A stretch of DNA of 64,000 nucleotides from Pyrinomonadaceae bacterium (GTDB taxonomy: Bacteria > Acidobacteriota > Blastocatellia > Pyrinomonadales > Pyrinomonadaceae). Position 1 is the first letter of the stretch. Each line of letters opens with the position of its first letter. The notes under the pieces were generated by a model. That model was not told the DNA's origin, did no database searches, and saw nothing but the letters and a program-made list of their open reading frames with translations. The position numbers and the translations under genes were made by a program. The stretch is from the NCBI GenBank assembly GCA_019694345.1, contig JAIBCA010000115.1:1-64000 (forward strand). Reading direction: 5' to 3'. Positions 17,448-27,330 of this stretch are shown in pieces.

Positions 17448-19130
17448 ATGAAAGAGATTTTTGACCCAACGAACCGAAATTTCCGAGAGTGTTTTTTGTC
17501 CTTTGTATGTCTCGTTTTGATCATTTCCGCGGTTGTACAGGTGACGGCGCAGGCAAAGCCTGTCTCCCGACAGGAGACATTGCGCGGTTCGATCACGCCT
17601 GAGCGCGAATGGTGGGACGTTTTGCATTACGATCTTTCCGTGCAGTTTTTGCCCGATACCAGAACGATAAAAGGGTCGAATGTCATCACATTCAAGGCCC
17701 TTAAACCCGGCAGCAAAATGCAGATCGACCTGCAGACGCCGCTCGTGATCACGAGAGTTGTATCCGGCGGAGAAGTCCTCGCGTTTGAACGCGAGGGAAA
17801 CGTGTACTGGATCACGTTCTCAAGGGAAGTAAAACCCGGTATCGAGAGCAAGGTAGAAATATCATACGAAGGAAGGCCGACGGCAAGCACCAATCCGCCT
17901 TGGAGCGGCGGCGTAACATGGGGACGTGACGACCTCGGTGATCATTACATCACAACAACTTGCCAGGGGATCGGCGCGAGTATCTGGTGGCCAAATAAGG
18001 ACATCGGCTATGACGAGCCTGATCGTGGTATGAAGATCAATATTACGGTACCCGATGATCTGGTAGCGGTCTCGAACGGCCGGCTGAAGGGCGTCGATCA
18101 TGACGTTAAGAGCAAGACAAAGACGTTTCATTGGCAGGTCGTGAACCCGATCAATAATTACGGCGTCAACGCAAATATCGGCAAATATGTCACCTGGGCG
18201 GAAAAATATCAGGGTGTCGGCGGGCCGCTGGACGTAAGCTATTGGGTGCTTGCTCATCAAAAGGCTGCGGCAGTGAAACAGTTCAAGGAAGTTCCGCGAA
18301 TGCTGAAGGCGTTCGAGTATTGGTTCGGCAGGTATCCTTGGTACGAGGACGGTTATAAGCTTGTGTCGGTATCGTACGCGGGTATGGAACATCAGAGTTC
18401 GGTTACGTACGGCAACTGGTTTCGAAACGGCTATCGGGGACGCGACGTTAGTTTTACCGGCATCGGTTACAAGTTCGACTTCATAATCGTTCACGAATCA
18501 GGCCACGAATGGTTCGGCAACAATATCTCGATGAAGGACGCCGCCGATATGTGGGTTCACGAAGGATTCACAAACTATTCGGAAAACTTGTTTGTCGAAT
18601 ACTATTGGGGAAAGAAAAGCGGTGAGGATTATGTCATTGGCAGCCGCCGGAATATCCGCAACGATTCGCCAATTATCGGTACGTACGGTGCCAACCGCGA
18701 GGGCTCCGGCGATATGTATTACAAGGGCGGCAATCTTCTGCACACAATTCGTCAGATCGTCGGCGACGATGCGAAATGGCGGGTGATACTGCAGGGGCTG
18801 AACAAAGACTTTTGGCATAAAACAGTAACGACCGAGCAGATCGAATCGTACATTTCACAACGTGCCGGACTCGATCTCAGTAAGGTATTCGACCAGTACC
18901 TTCGCGGAACAAAGATACCGCTGCTGCAATATAAGGCTGAGGGCGATAAGTTATCATTCAAATACGACCGCGTTATCAAAGGCTTCGCGATGCCGATCCG
19001 GATCACCGTCAACGGCCGAGAAAGTGTGATAATTCCGACGGACGCAATGCAGACGATGTCATTTCCGGGCGGCGCTGCAGCGGTCGAGGTTAACCGCAAT
19101 TATCTGGTTGACGTTGAGGAGATCAAATGA
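17448..19130 (+). CDS. Secreted M1-family metallopeptidase (aminopeptidase N-like)
   Basis: 560 residues with an N-terminal signal/anchor (about residues 15-34, ending VTAQA). An N-terminal beta domain (about 55-260) precedes the gluzincin catalytic domain. The zinc site is HESGHEW (His349, Glu350, His353) with the third ligand Glu372 in WVHEGFTNYSE, the M1 spacing HExxH-18-E. The substrate-anchoring GAMEN motif appears as AGMEHQ (about 311-316). The protein ends soon after the catalytic domain and lacks the large C-terminal helical domain of long aminopeptidase N proteins, as in many bacterial short M1 members. It probably trims peptides outside the cytoplasm. Confidence 0.9.
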   Translation: MKEIFDPTNRNFRECFLSFVCLVLIISAVVQVTAQAKPVSRQETLRGSITPEREWWDVLHYDLSVQFLPDTRTIKGSNVITFKALKPGSKMQIDLQTPLVITRVVSGGEVLAFEREGNVYWITFSREVKPGIESKVEISYEGRPTASTNPPWSGGVTWGRDDLGDHYITTTCQGIGASIWWPNKDIGYDEPDRGMKINITVPDDLVAVSNGRLKGVDHDVKSKTKTFHWQVVNPINNYGVNANIGKYVTWAEKYQGVGGPLDVSYWVLAHQKAAAVKQFKEVPRMLKAFEYWFGRYPWYEDGYKLVSVSYAGMEHQSSVTYGNWFRNGYRGRDVSFTGIGYKFDFIIVHESGHEWFGNNISMKDAADMWVHEGFTNYSENLFVEYYWGKKSGEDYVIGSRRNIRNDSPIIGTYGANREGSGDMYYKGGNLLHTIRQIVGDDAKWRVILQGLNKDFWHKTVTTEQIESYISQRAGLDLSKVFDQYLRGTKIPLLQYKAEGDKLSFKYDRVIKGFAMPIRITVNGRESVIIPTDAMQTMSFPGGAAAVEVNRNYLVDVEEIK

Positions 19131-19214
19131 CTCGATGGTGTTGACCCTCTCGGTTTGAAAATATACACTTCTCCTTTGATATGTGGTGAGTTATTGCGAC
19201 TTGCGGCCACGTAA

Positions 19215-19275
19215 AACAAGCGGCTAAACAGCAAAGAGTAGCAGTTAATGACCTTACGGAGACTCTATGCTTGTT
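19215..19275 (+). promoter_or_regulatory. Structured 5' leader of metH
   Basis: Two stems can be drawn in the DNA just upstream of metH. The outer one is AACAAGC (19215-19221) with GCTTGTT (19269-19275), 7 bp. The inner one is AAAGAGT (19233-19239) with ACTCTAT (19262-19268), 6 of 7 pairs. On the 3' side the two arms are directly adjacent; the apical loop is 22 nt. It does not match SAM, SAH or cobalamin riboswitch consensus motifs that I know. It could be a cis-regulatory RNA or a translation-control structure near the start codon. Confidence 0.35.
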
Positions 19276-19297
19276 CGGCATGGAGTTTTTGATTTGT

Positions 19298-22200
19298 ATG
19301 ACAGCATTTCTTGACCTACTTAAAGAACGGATCGTAGTGTTTGACGGCGCGATGGGGAGTAATCTTCAGGGGCTCGATCTGACCATCGACGATTGGGGCG
19401 GGCCGAATTTCGAAAATTGCTCGGAGAACTTGCTTTACACGCGGCCTGACGCTATCGAAACGGTTCACCGCAGCTTTTTGGATGTCGGTTGCGACGTAAT
19501 TGAGACCAACAGTTTCGGCGGGAGCGAGGTAGTGCTAGCCGAGTTCGGCATCGCGGAAAAGACTTACGACGTCAATAAAAAGGCCGCGGAGCTCGCGAAG
19601 CAGCTCGCCAGCGACTATTCGACCTACGATAAGCCGCGGTACGTTGCGGGCTCGATCGGGCCCGGCACTAAACTGCCGACGCTCGGTCACATCACTTATC
19701 CGGCACTCAAAGAAGCTTATCGCGAACAGGTCCGCGGACTGATCGACGGCGGAAGTGATGTTCTGATTGTCGAGACATGTCAGGACCTTTTGCAGACAAA
19801 AGCGGCTTTGGCGGCGATATTTGAACACTTTGAGAAGCACCGGATCAAACTGCCCGTTATTGCGCAGGTGACGATAGAGGTTTTCGGAACTATGCTGAAC
19901 GGGACCGAGATCGGTGCGGCGTTGACCGCCCTCGAGCCGTTTCCCATTGACGTTATCGGAATGAATTGCGGCACGGGGCCAAGGCACATGACTGACAGCT
20001 TTCGTTACTTGTGCGAAAATGCTCCGATGGCGGTCAGTGTACTTCCAAATGCGGGTTTGCCCGAGGTTCGTGACGGGGCACAGTATTACGATGAGTCGCC
20101 CGAGAGTTTTGCCGCACAGGTCGAGCATTTTGCTCGAGATTTTGGAGCAAATATCGTCGGCGGCTGCTGCGGTACCTCGCCGGAGCACCTCCGTCAGGTT
20201 ATCGAACGTGTCGGATCGTTGTCGCCGAAACAGCGAAACGCGAAATTGATCCCGTCGGCATCGTCGATCTATTTTCAGCAGCCTTATTCGCAGGATGCGT
20301 CGTTTTTGATCGTCGGCGAACGCGTAAACGCTTCCGGTTCGAAAAAGATGCGTGACCTTCTTGATGCTGAGGATTGGGATGGCCTGGTCAACCTCGCAAA
20401 ATCACAAGAGAAGGAAGGGGCTCATATTCTTGACGTTAACGTTGATTTTGTGGGCCGCGATGGCGTTTCCGACATGCACGAACTCGCCTCGCGTCTGGCT
20501 ACAGCGGTAAAGATACCGCTGATGTTCGATTCGACCGAGTGGGAGAAAATGGAGGCGGGCCTCGAGCACGCAGGCGGCAAATCGCTCCTCAACTCGACCA
20601 ATTATGAGGACGGTGAAGAGCGCTTTTTGAAGGTTCTTGACCTCGCAAAGCGGTATGGAGCGGGCGTCGTTGTTGGACTGATCGACGAAGAGGGAATGGC
20701 CCGCTCACTTGAAGCCAAGGTCAAGATCGCCAGAAGGGCTTACAGGCAAGCGATCGAATTCGGGATCGAATCGCACGACATCTTCTTTGATCCGCTGGCG
20801 TTACCGATCTCAACGGGCATCGAAGAAGACCGGAGGAATGCTGTCGAGACGATCGATGCGATACGTCAGATCCATGGTGAAATGCCTGAGGCAAATATTA
20901 TCCTTGGTGTTTCAAATATTTCATTTGGCCTCAATCCGGCCGCACGTGTGGTTTTGAATTCGGTCTTTCTGCACGACTGTGTCGAAGCCGGGATGAATTC
21001 GGCGATCGTTAACGCGTCGAAGATATTGCCGCTGATCAGATTTAACGAGCACGAGATCGAAACTGCTCGCGATCTAATTTATGACAGACGAAAGTTCGAC
21101 GGTGATATCTGTACCTACGATCCTCTTGGCGAGTTTTCAAACATGTTCCAGGGCAAGACCGCACAGTCGATCAAACCCGACATTTCAAATCTGCCGATCG
21201 AAGAAAAACTGAAACACCATATTATCGATGGCGAACGGATCGGACTTGAAGACTCGCTTAGGACGGCTCTCGAAAAGTACGATCCGCTCGAGATAATCAA
21301 TGACATACTTTTGGACGGCATGAAGACGGTCGGCGAGCTTTTTGGCTCGGGCCAGATGCAATTGCCGTTCGTGCTGCAGTCGGCGGAATCCATGAAGGCG
21401 GCGGTGAAATTCCTTGAGCCGTTTATGGAAAAGGTCGAGGGGGCTAACAAGGGTGTATTGGTATTAGCGACTGTAAAAGGCGACGTTCACGACATCGGCA
21501 AAAATCTGGTGGACATAATCTTGACCAACAATGGCTACAAGGTCGTCAATTTAGGGATCAAACAGCCGATCGATGACATTCTGCGAGCTTGGGAGGAAAC
21601 CGGCGGCGATGCGATCGGAATGAGCGGACTTTTGGTCAAATCCACGCTCATCATGCGAGACAACCTCGAATTGATGAATGAACGCGGCATCAAGGTGCCC
21701 GTCATCCTGGGCGGCGCGGCACTCAATCGCCGATACGTTGATCAGGACCTGATACCGCTTTACGAGGGTAAATTGTTCTACGCACGCGATGCGTTCGACG
21801 GCTTGCACGCGATGGATGAGATCACCCGGGCGACGGCCGCGGCCGATCTTGTTTGTGATCGCGATGGTTCTGTCGCGGACACACTGGCTAATCCGGCCGT
21901 TGACTCCTTGAACGGTCCGGCATCGGGCGTGGGTGACGAAGACCTCGTCGGCGAAGATGCCAAGCTCGGCGTTGAGGCGGCCAGGGTTTCCGACCGGTCG
22001 TCGGGCGACACATCGCATACCACACGATCGTCTGTGTCGAACGATCCAATTATTCCCCAAGCCCCATTCTATGGATCAAAGGTGGTCGAGATCACCGACC
22101 TGACCAAGATATTTGACTTCATTAACGAGACGGCACTATTTAAGGGCCAATGGCAATATAAACAGGGCCGTAGTTCGAAGGAGGAATATCAGCAGATCCT

Positions 22201-22858
22201 CCAGGACACCGTTTATCCCAAATTTGCCGAGATCAAGGCTCAGGCGATCCGTGAAAAGCTGCTCGAAGCAAAAGTAGCGTACGGTTACTTTCCATGCCAA
22301 TCGAGCGGCAACGATCTGATCATTTATCAGGATGATGAGCGAACTGAGCGGATGCGGTTTACGTTTCCGCGCCAACCAATTGAGCAACGCGGCGGCAAGA
22401 ATCTTTGTCTGGCTGACTATTTTGCTTCGATCGAGTCAGGCAGGATTGACGTTGTTGCTTTTGACCTGGTTACAATGGGACGAAAGGCGAGCGAGCATTC
22501 GGCTAAGCTCTTCAAGTCGGATAATTATACTGACTATCTTCTGTTTCATGGCCTTTCGGTCGAGTCGGCTGAGGCCCTTGCGGAGATGTGGCACAAACGT
22601 ATTCGCGAAGAACTCGGCATTGCGGGCGGTGATGCATCTGAATTGACCAAGCTCTTTCATCAGGGATATCAAGGTTCAAGATACAGTTTCGGCTACCCTG
22701 CTTGTCCTGCACTCGAAGATCAGGCAAAGCTGTTTCAGCTCATTCCGGCGGCGGAGATCGGGGTTGAGCTTAGCGAGGAGTTTCAACTTCATCCCGAACA
22801 ATCGACGTCGGCTATTATCGTCCATCACCCCGAGGCGAAGTACTTTAATATTGAGTAG
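19298..22858 (+). CDS. metH: B12-dependent methionine synthase MetH
   Basis: 1186 residues from the ATG at 19298, with GGAG 12 nt before it; an ATG at 19280 is an alternative. MetH transfers a methyl group from methyltetrahydrofolate to homocysteine through cobalamin. All four modules are present. The homocysteine domain has zinc Cys in MNCGTGP and VGGCCGTSP (about 290). The pterin domain runs from about 335 to 600, with FLIVGERVNASGSKKM and ILDVNVDFVGRDG. The cap and B12 domain has the DxHxxG motif GDVHDIGKNL, His at about 731. The AdoMet activation domain has YGYFPCQSSGND and SRYSFGYPACP. An unusually long, Ser/Asp/Ala-rich linker of about 85 residues (21820-22080) joins the B12 and activation domains. 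Confidence 0.97.
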   Translation: MTAFLDLLKERIVVFDGAMGSNLQGLDLTIDDWGGPNFENCSENLLYTRPDAIETVHRSFLDVGCDVIETNSFGGSEVVLAEFGIAEKTYDVNKKAAELAKQLASDYSTYDKPRYVAGSIGPGTKLPTLGHITYPALKEAYREQVRGLIDGGSDVLIVETCQDLLQTKAALAAIFEHFEKHRIKLPVIAQVTIEVFGTMLNGTEIGAALTALEPFPIDVIGMNCGTGPRHMTDSFRYLCENAPMAVSVLPNAGLPEVRDGAQYYDESPESFAAQVEHFARDFGANIVGGCCGTSPEHLRQVIERVGSLSPKQRNAKLIPSASSIYFQQPYSQDASFLIVGERVNASGSKKMRDLLDAEDWDGLVNLAKSQEKEGAHILDVNVDFVGRDGVSDMHELASRLATAVKIPLMFDSTEWEKMEAGLEHAGGKSLLNSTNYEDGEERFLKVLDLAKRYGAGVVVGLIDEEGMARSLEAKVKIARRAYRQAIEFGIESHDIFFDPLALPISTGIEEDRRNAVETIDAIRQIHGEMPEANIILGVSNISFGLNPAARVVLNSVFLHDCVEAGMNSAIVNASKILPLIRFNEHEIETARDLIYDRRKFDGDICTYDPLGEFSNMFQGKTAQSIKPDISNLPIEEKLKHHIIDGERIGLEDSLRTALEKYDPLEIINDILLDGMKTVGELFGSGQMQLPFVLQSAESMKAAVKFLEPFMEKVEGANKGVLVLATVKGDVHDIGKNLVDIILTNNGYKVVNLGIKQPIDDILRAWEETGGDAIGMSGLLVKSTLIMRDNLELMNERGIKVPVILGGAALNRRYVDQDLIPLYEGKLFYARDAFDGLHAMDEITRATAAADLVCDRDGSVADTLANPAVDSLNGPASGVGDEDLVGEDAKLGVEAARVSDRSSGDTSHTTRSSVSNDPIIPQAPFYGSKVVEITDLTKIFDFINETALFKGQWQYKQGRSSKEEYQQILQDTVYPKFAEIKAQAIREKLLEAKVAYGYFPCQSSGNDLIIYQDDERTERMRFTFPRQPIEQRGGKNLCLADYFASIESGRIDVVAFDLVTMGRKASEHSAKLFKSDNYTDYLLFHGLSVESAEALAEMWHKRIREELGIAGGDASELTKLFHQGYQGSRYSFGYPACPALEDQAKLFQLIPAAEIGVELSEEFQLHPEQSTSAIIVHHPEAKYFNIE

Positions 22859-22881
22859 TTCTATGCGGAAATATGGTGCCG

Positions 22882-22917
22882 AAAAGCCGATTTTGTTGAT
22901 TAGCAAAGTCGGCTTTT
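22882..22917 (+). terminator. Intrinsic terminator of metH
   Basis: AAAAGCCGA / TCGGCTTTT, extended by TTTTG/CAAAG pairing to about 14 bp with an 8-nt loop, and ending in a T run. It begins 24 nt past the metH stop. Confidence 0.85.
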
Positions 22918-22969
22918 GAATTGTAGAATAAGGATTGCCGCTAATATTTCGATATTTTTTACCATTAAT

Positions 22970-24100
22970 ATGTCAAAAACGATATTCATTGCCGGTTCCG
23001 GCGGGATCGGCGAGGCTGCCGCACTTTTACTACGCGAATGGTGCGAATTTGAACTTGATTTGATTCTTGGCGACGTAAGCGAAGAGAACCTTAAGAAGGC
23101 CGTCAATTTTGTTACTGCGAATTCCGAAAAAAGGACCAGAGTTGACACCGTTTTAATGCCGAACGACGGAATTACAGACGAGATGAAGGCGGCATTTGAG
23201 GCGGCCGATGTATTGCTCGATTGTTCGCCCGGCGGCCAGGCACCGAGAATGGCCCGGTTTGCCGTCGACTACAAGATGCACTACGCCAATCTTACCGAGT
23301 ATGTGGCGGAAACTGACCAGATCACCGAGATGGCTAGGGCCGCAGACACCGGATTTATACTTCAAACCGGACTTGCTCCAGGCTTTATCAACGTTAAGGC
23401 GATGGAATTGTACAAAGAGTTTGTCGCCAAGTACGAAAACGAAACGGTCGAACGGATCGGGATGAAGGTCGGAGCCCTCACCGCTCACGCTCATGCACCG
23501 CATTTTTACGGATTTACATGGTCTCCCATTGGGGTAGCGACTGAATATGTCAAGAATTCGCGGGTGATCCGCGATCATGCGATCACAGAACTGCCGGCCC
23601 TTTCGTCGCGCGAGGTGATCGTTATCGGTGCGAGGACGTACGAGGCCGACCTGACGTCAGGCGGAGCTGCCGACTTGCCGGATTACTTTGCCGGAAAAGC
23701 ACGGCAACTGGATTATAAGACGCTTCGCTACGTCGGCCATTACTCGTGGGTCGAATCGATCGTTGAGACTCTGCCCAAGGACGATCATTTACCTGATCGG
23801 CTACAGGACATGATGCTGCGTGCCGTGCCGTCTGTCGAAGATGACCTTGTGCTCGTACACGCGTCGGTTGATGGATTTGATTCGCATGGACGCCGCCGAA
23901 TGATCGAAAAGGCGTACTTCGTTGAACCGCTCGAGATAAACGGCCACTGCCTCCGAGCGATTCAGACCACGACAGCCGCTCCGCTGTGCCAATCGGCAAT
24001 GATGCTATTGGGTGGCGAGCATAGGGGCGTTATACTGCAAAGTCAGATCGACCCGAAGCCATTTCTTTCCGGCAACTTCGTTGCACGGGTTTACGGTTGA
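22970..24100 (+). CDS. Saccharopine dehydrogenase-like NAD(P)-binding oxidoreductase
   Basis: 376 residues from the ATG at 22970; the open frame upstream overlaps the metH terminator and is unlikely to be translated. The N terminus has a Rossmann dinucleotide motif GSGGIGEAAALLL (about 8-20). DVLLDCSPGGQAPRMARFAVD and YANLTEYV follow, as in the saccharopine dehydrogenase/homospermidine synthase-like superfamily. LQTGLAPGFINVKAMELY and a C-terminal domain with HSYSWVES-like segments complete it. The exact substrate cannot be decided: lysine-pathway enzymes are possible, but no lys genes are adjacent. Confidence 0.8.
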   Translation: MSKTIFIAGSGGIGEAAALLLREWCEFELDLILGDVSEENLKKAVNFVTANSEKRTRVDTVLMPNDGITDEMKAAFEAADVLLDCSPGGQAPRMARFAVDYKMHYANLTEYVAETDQITEMARAADTGFILQTGLAPGFINVKAMELYKEFVAKYENETVERIGMKVGALTAHAHAPHFYGFTWSPIGVATEYVKNSRVIRDHAITELPALSSREVIVIGARTYEADLTSGGAADLPDYFAGKARQLDYKTLRYVGHYSWVESIVETLPKDDHLPDRLQDMMLRAVPSVEDDLVLVHASVDGFDSHGRRRMIEKAYFVEPLEINGHCLRAIQTTTAAPLCQSAMMLLGGEHRGVILQSQIDPKPFLSGNFVARVYG

Positions 24101-24120
24101 TCTAAATCTCAAACAAAATA

Positions 24121-24155
24121 ACGAAGAGGGGCGGATATTATCCGCCCCTCTTCGT
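24121..24155. terminator. Bidirectional terminator between convergent genes
   Basis: A perfect 17-bp inverted repeat (starts ACGAAGAGGGGCGGATA) with a single central base lies between the ends of the oxidoreductase gene and the metalloprotease gene. T-rich sequence flanks it on the plus side. Confidence 0.85.
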
Positions 24156-24172
24156 ATTGTTTACTAACCTGC

Positions 24173-27124
24173 CTATGGGATATAGGCACTCGGCGTCGGG
24201 ATGTCGGCCGCGATCCCAAACGTCTGGATCAGGACTCCGGCCGTTGAACGGTTAGCGTACCAAGTGCTGTTCGACGGGCGGAATACGGCGGCGTCGATCT
24301 TATTATCGCCGTCATAATCTCCGGGTACCGGCGTATCGCCGCTAGCTCCGAACGCAAAGGCGTAGAAGGTCAGGTTCTCACTTCTGAGAACGTACCATTC
24401 GCCGGTCGAGGGCCGGAAGAATGACGCATCGGCCTTGCCATCGCCGGTGAAATCGCCAGGGACCGGCCGATCGGTTGACGTGCCGAATGCATAGGCAACC
24501 ACACTGGCATCCGAACTGCGTCTGATCCACCATTGGCCGGAAGCCTGACGATAAATGGCAATGTCAGCCTTGCTGTCGCCATCGAAATCGCCGACTGCCG
24601 GTTTGTCGCCCGAGGCACCAAAACCAATGATGTCGGTTCCACCGCTCGATTTTTGGATATACCACGTGTTCGTTGAGGATCGGAACACCGCCGCATCGGC
24701 CTTGTTGTCTCCGTCATAGTCGGCGGGAACAGGTGTATCGGTGCTTGTGCCGAACGGGAACGCGTAGAACGAAAAGTCCTCGCTACGTAGGACGAACCAC
24801 TGGCCCGTCGACGGACGCCAAAATGCAAAGTCGGCCTTATTGTCGCCGGTATAGTCGCCAGGTACGATCCTGTCGCTCGAGGTTCCAAATGCGGCCGCGG
24901 CATTACCGCCGGTCGATGATTTAAGATACCACCATTCGCCCGGACCGGGACGGAAAACCGAAAGGTCGGTCTTATCGTCACCGTCATAGTCAAACGGAGC
25001 TTTCAGATTGCTGGCCGACGCATTGACGTTGAAATTGACGTCTGACATATCAAAAAAGATATTACCGGCTCCCTCAACCTTGATACGTCCCTGTGTCGTG
25101 GTGACATTCGGGATAGTAACCGTTTCCGAACCATCGTTCGGGGTACTGGCAAGGATTGTCGTCGGGAATGTCAGACCGCCATCGGTCGAGAAGGAGATCT
25201 TGACGTTTGCGGCACTGACGGGAGCTGCAGTCGTGTTGTTGACACTCCATGTGATCGTTTGCGACGACCCGCCTGTCCACGTGACCGCCGTGTTGGGTGC
25301 CGTGACGTTGAACGGTCCTGAGTTGCCGTCAACATTGACCGTTGCGGTCGCAGTGTTGATCCCGCCGCCAGCGGCCCGGTTATCGCGGGCGACGACCTGA
25401 AATGTCAGTGTGCGTGTGATCGCCGACATCAGTTCACCGGTCAGACAGCCGCCGGACGGGCAGGAACCGAGTGTCGAAGGCGGCACATTCGCATTATTGC
25501 GAATGTACTGCAGCGAAGGGAAGTAGCGGGTCGGGCTCGTTGTCGGCACATAATTTCGGAACAGCGGACGAGCTATGCCGTCAGCGTCCGAATTTGGGAC
25601 AGTGCTGGCCGCACCAGTTGTGCCACCTGCGTTATACTGCTGCCAATCGTATGTGATGGTATCACCATTAGGATCGGTAGCCGACGCGGTCAACGAGAAC
25701 GGCGTCTGCTTCGGTATGTTGTAGGTCGTGCCTGCCGGAATGGTCACCGTAGGCGGCGTGTTGCCCGTAGCCGTTTGGGCCGAACAGGCATTACCGTTGT
25801 TGACCTGACTAAACTGAACGATGACCTCGAGGCTACGTACGTGCATCGTGTCAATGCTGTTTGGTGCGAGGTCCTGATTACCACAGATGCCGGCATAGCC
25901 CATGATGGTAATGCCACTGCCCGGTTCGAACGAGTTAGCGTTGCTGCGATTGCCGCCGCCGCAATTGCTGACATTGCCGTTGAAAGTGTGGTTAGAACCC
26001 CATTGGTGGCCCATTTCGTGGGCAACATAGTCGATCGCAAATGGATCGCCTGTAGGATTTGGCAAGCCGGTCGTTCCGGCGCCTTTCGACGCTCCGCAAG
26101 GCGAATTAAGTTGTGCGACGCCGCCGCTGCCGGTCGTGAAAACGTGGCCGATATCGTAATTTGCCGAACCGATCACGGTGTCAAGATTACCCGTATTCAC
26201 ATTGATGTCATTTGAGGAGTTGGCGTAAGGGTCATTGGCCGCAGAACATGCCGTGCCGCCCGTCGGAACGGGACACGTGGTGTTATTGCCTGCGTACACT
26301 ATGAGGTTATTATTCGCAACTATCACCATGCGAAGAGCGAGGTCGCGTTCGTAAACGCCGTTGACGCGGTTCATGATCAGGACTTGAGCCGCAAGGCATC
26401 CGGCGACGGTATTTCCGCCGACGGCGTTACAGTATTCGAAGTTTCCCGCGAGAGCCAGGCGATAAGTGCGGAGCGTGGTTCCGGAGGTTACCTCCGGTGC
26501 GACCGACGTCATAAACTGGGTCGCGTCAAATTCACCGGGCTGCAGAGCCTGGTCAAAATCCTTCCCGACAAATTCGCACACAAAGCGCGACATCGAGCGA
26601 GCCTCGCTTTTGCGGTAGCTGATGTAATTCTCGGTATCACCGGCGGAGTATGGATCGATAACGACCGAGCCCTTCGGAGTAAAAATATAAGCGTGAAATC
26701 CGGACGGCAGCATGTCGAGACGTACCGTCGCGGTAGGATCATCGACGCCCTGTCCACGGTAGGTCGCTGCCAATTCCGGGAATTTGTCTGCGAGCCCTTG
26801 TTCAACGACCATCGAGTGTTCGATCCGAAAACGCTGAAATGATCCGTCCGGCATCGGAAGAGTCAAAATCACCTCAGAAGGTTCACTCGAAAACTCCTCC
26901 GGGGCACTCGCAAGGATCTGTTTTACGATAGACTTGTTGAGGCTAAAAGCCGCATATGACCTGATCTCCACCGGACGATCATTCCCGGATGACTTGATCG
27001 GCGAGTCATCGATCTTGGTCCATACGTTATCGGCCGAAACCGATCCTCCGGCAAGGGCCGAACTTGAATACAAAACAAAAGATGCCAGCAACAGCCAGGC
27101 ATAGCGAAATCTCGTCATTGTCAT
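24173..27124 (-). CDS. Secreted reprolysin-like metalloprotease with FG-GAP-type repeats
   Basis: 983 residues from the ATG at 27124, with GAGG 10 nt upstream; an in-frame GTG at 27148 is less likely. Layout: signal peptide (residues 1-26); propeptide-like region to about 205; metzincin-type catalytic domain with HEMGHQWGSNH (about 370-380, HExxHxxGxxH) and a downstream Met-turn candidate (ITIMGYAG); Ig-like beta domains (about 455-700) starting PPTVTIPAGTTYNI; and six C-terminal repeats of D-Y/F-D/T-GDxKxD..FRP (about 708-983), calcium-binding-like FG-GAP/VCBS blades. The repeats probably form a partial beta-propeller for binding or surface attachment. Known relatives degrade extracellular protein. 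Confidence 0.85.
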   Translation of the reverse strand: MTMTRFRYAWLLLASFVLYSSSALAGGSVSADNVWTKIDDSPIKSSGNDRPVEIRSYAAFSLNKSIVKQILASAPEEFSSEPSEVILTLPMPDGSFQRFRIEHSMVVEQGLADKFPELAATYRGQGVDDPTATVRLDMLPSGFHAYIFTPKGSVVIDPYSAGDTENYISYRKSEARSMSRFVCEFVGKDFDQALQPGEFDATQFMTSVAPEVTSGTTLRTYRLALAGNFEYCNAVGGNTVAGCLAAQVLIMNRVNGVYERDLALRMVIVANNNLIVYAGNNTTCPVPTGGTACSAANDPYANSSNDINVNTGNLDTVIGSANYDIGHVFTTGSGGVAQLNSPCGASKGAGTTGLPNPTGDPFAIDYVAHEMGHQWGSNHTFNGNVSNCGGGNRSNANSFEPGSGITIMGYAGICGNQDLAPNSIDTMHVRSLEVIVQFSQVNNGNACSAQTATGNTPPTVTIPAGTTYNIPKQTPFSLTASATDPNGDTITYDWQQYNAGGTTGAASTVPNSDADGIARPLFRNYVPTTSPTRYFPSLQYIRNNANVPPSTLGSCPSGGCLTGELMSAITRTLTFQVVARDNRAAGGGINTATATVNVDGNSGPFNVTAPNTAVTWTGGSSQTITWSVNNTTAAPVSAANVKISFSTDGGLTFPTTILASTPNDGSETVTIPNVTTTQGRIKVEGAGNIFFDMSDVNFNVNASASNLKAPFDYDGDDKTDLSVFRPGPGEWWYLKSSTGGNAAAAFGTSSDRIVPGDYTGDNKADFAFWRPSTGQWFVLRSEDFSFYAFPFGTSTDTPVPADYDGDNKADAAVFRSSTNTWYIQKSSGGTDIIGFGASGDKPAVGDFDGDSKADIAIYRQASGQWWIRRSSDASVVAYAFGTSTDRPVPGDFTGDGKADASFFRPSTGEWYVLRSENLTFYAFAFGASGDTPVPGDYDGDNKIDAAVFRPSNSTWYANRSTAGVLIQTFGIAADIPTPSAYIP

Positions 27125-27330
27125 AGATAAATTACCTCGAATTCTCACAAAAGCTAAACGAACACCTGGAGGGATATTGGCATAAACGGGTCGAAATCAA
27201 CGGAATCACAAACTGTAGAATCAAAATTATTGATCGCATTATCGTATTCGAATTTGTCGCAAATGTCCACAAAAATCACTGTGTTAAGGTTTTTCGTGCG
27301 TCTCAAGGATGATAAACTTCACTTTTGCCT

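Noticed and set aside
19131-19297. SAM-I, SAH or cobalamin riboswitch before metH
   Set aside because: None of the characteristic conserved stretches (for example the B12 box or the SAM-I GGTGGAGGGA core) is present, so only an unnamed structured leader is reported.
19535-20188. 217-codon frame antisense to metH
   Set aside because: It lies entirely within the homocysteine domain of metH; the composition (Cys, Arg and Ile rich) is that of an antisense shadow.
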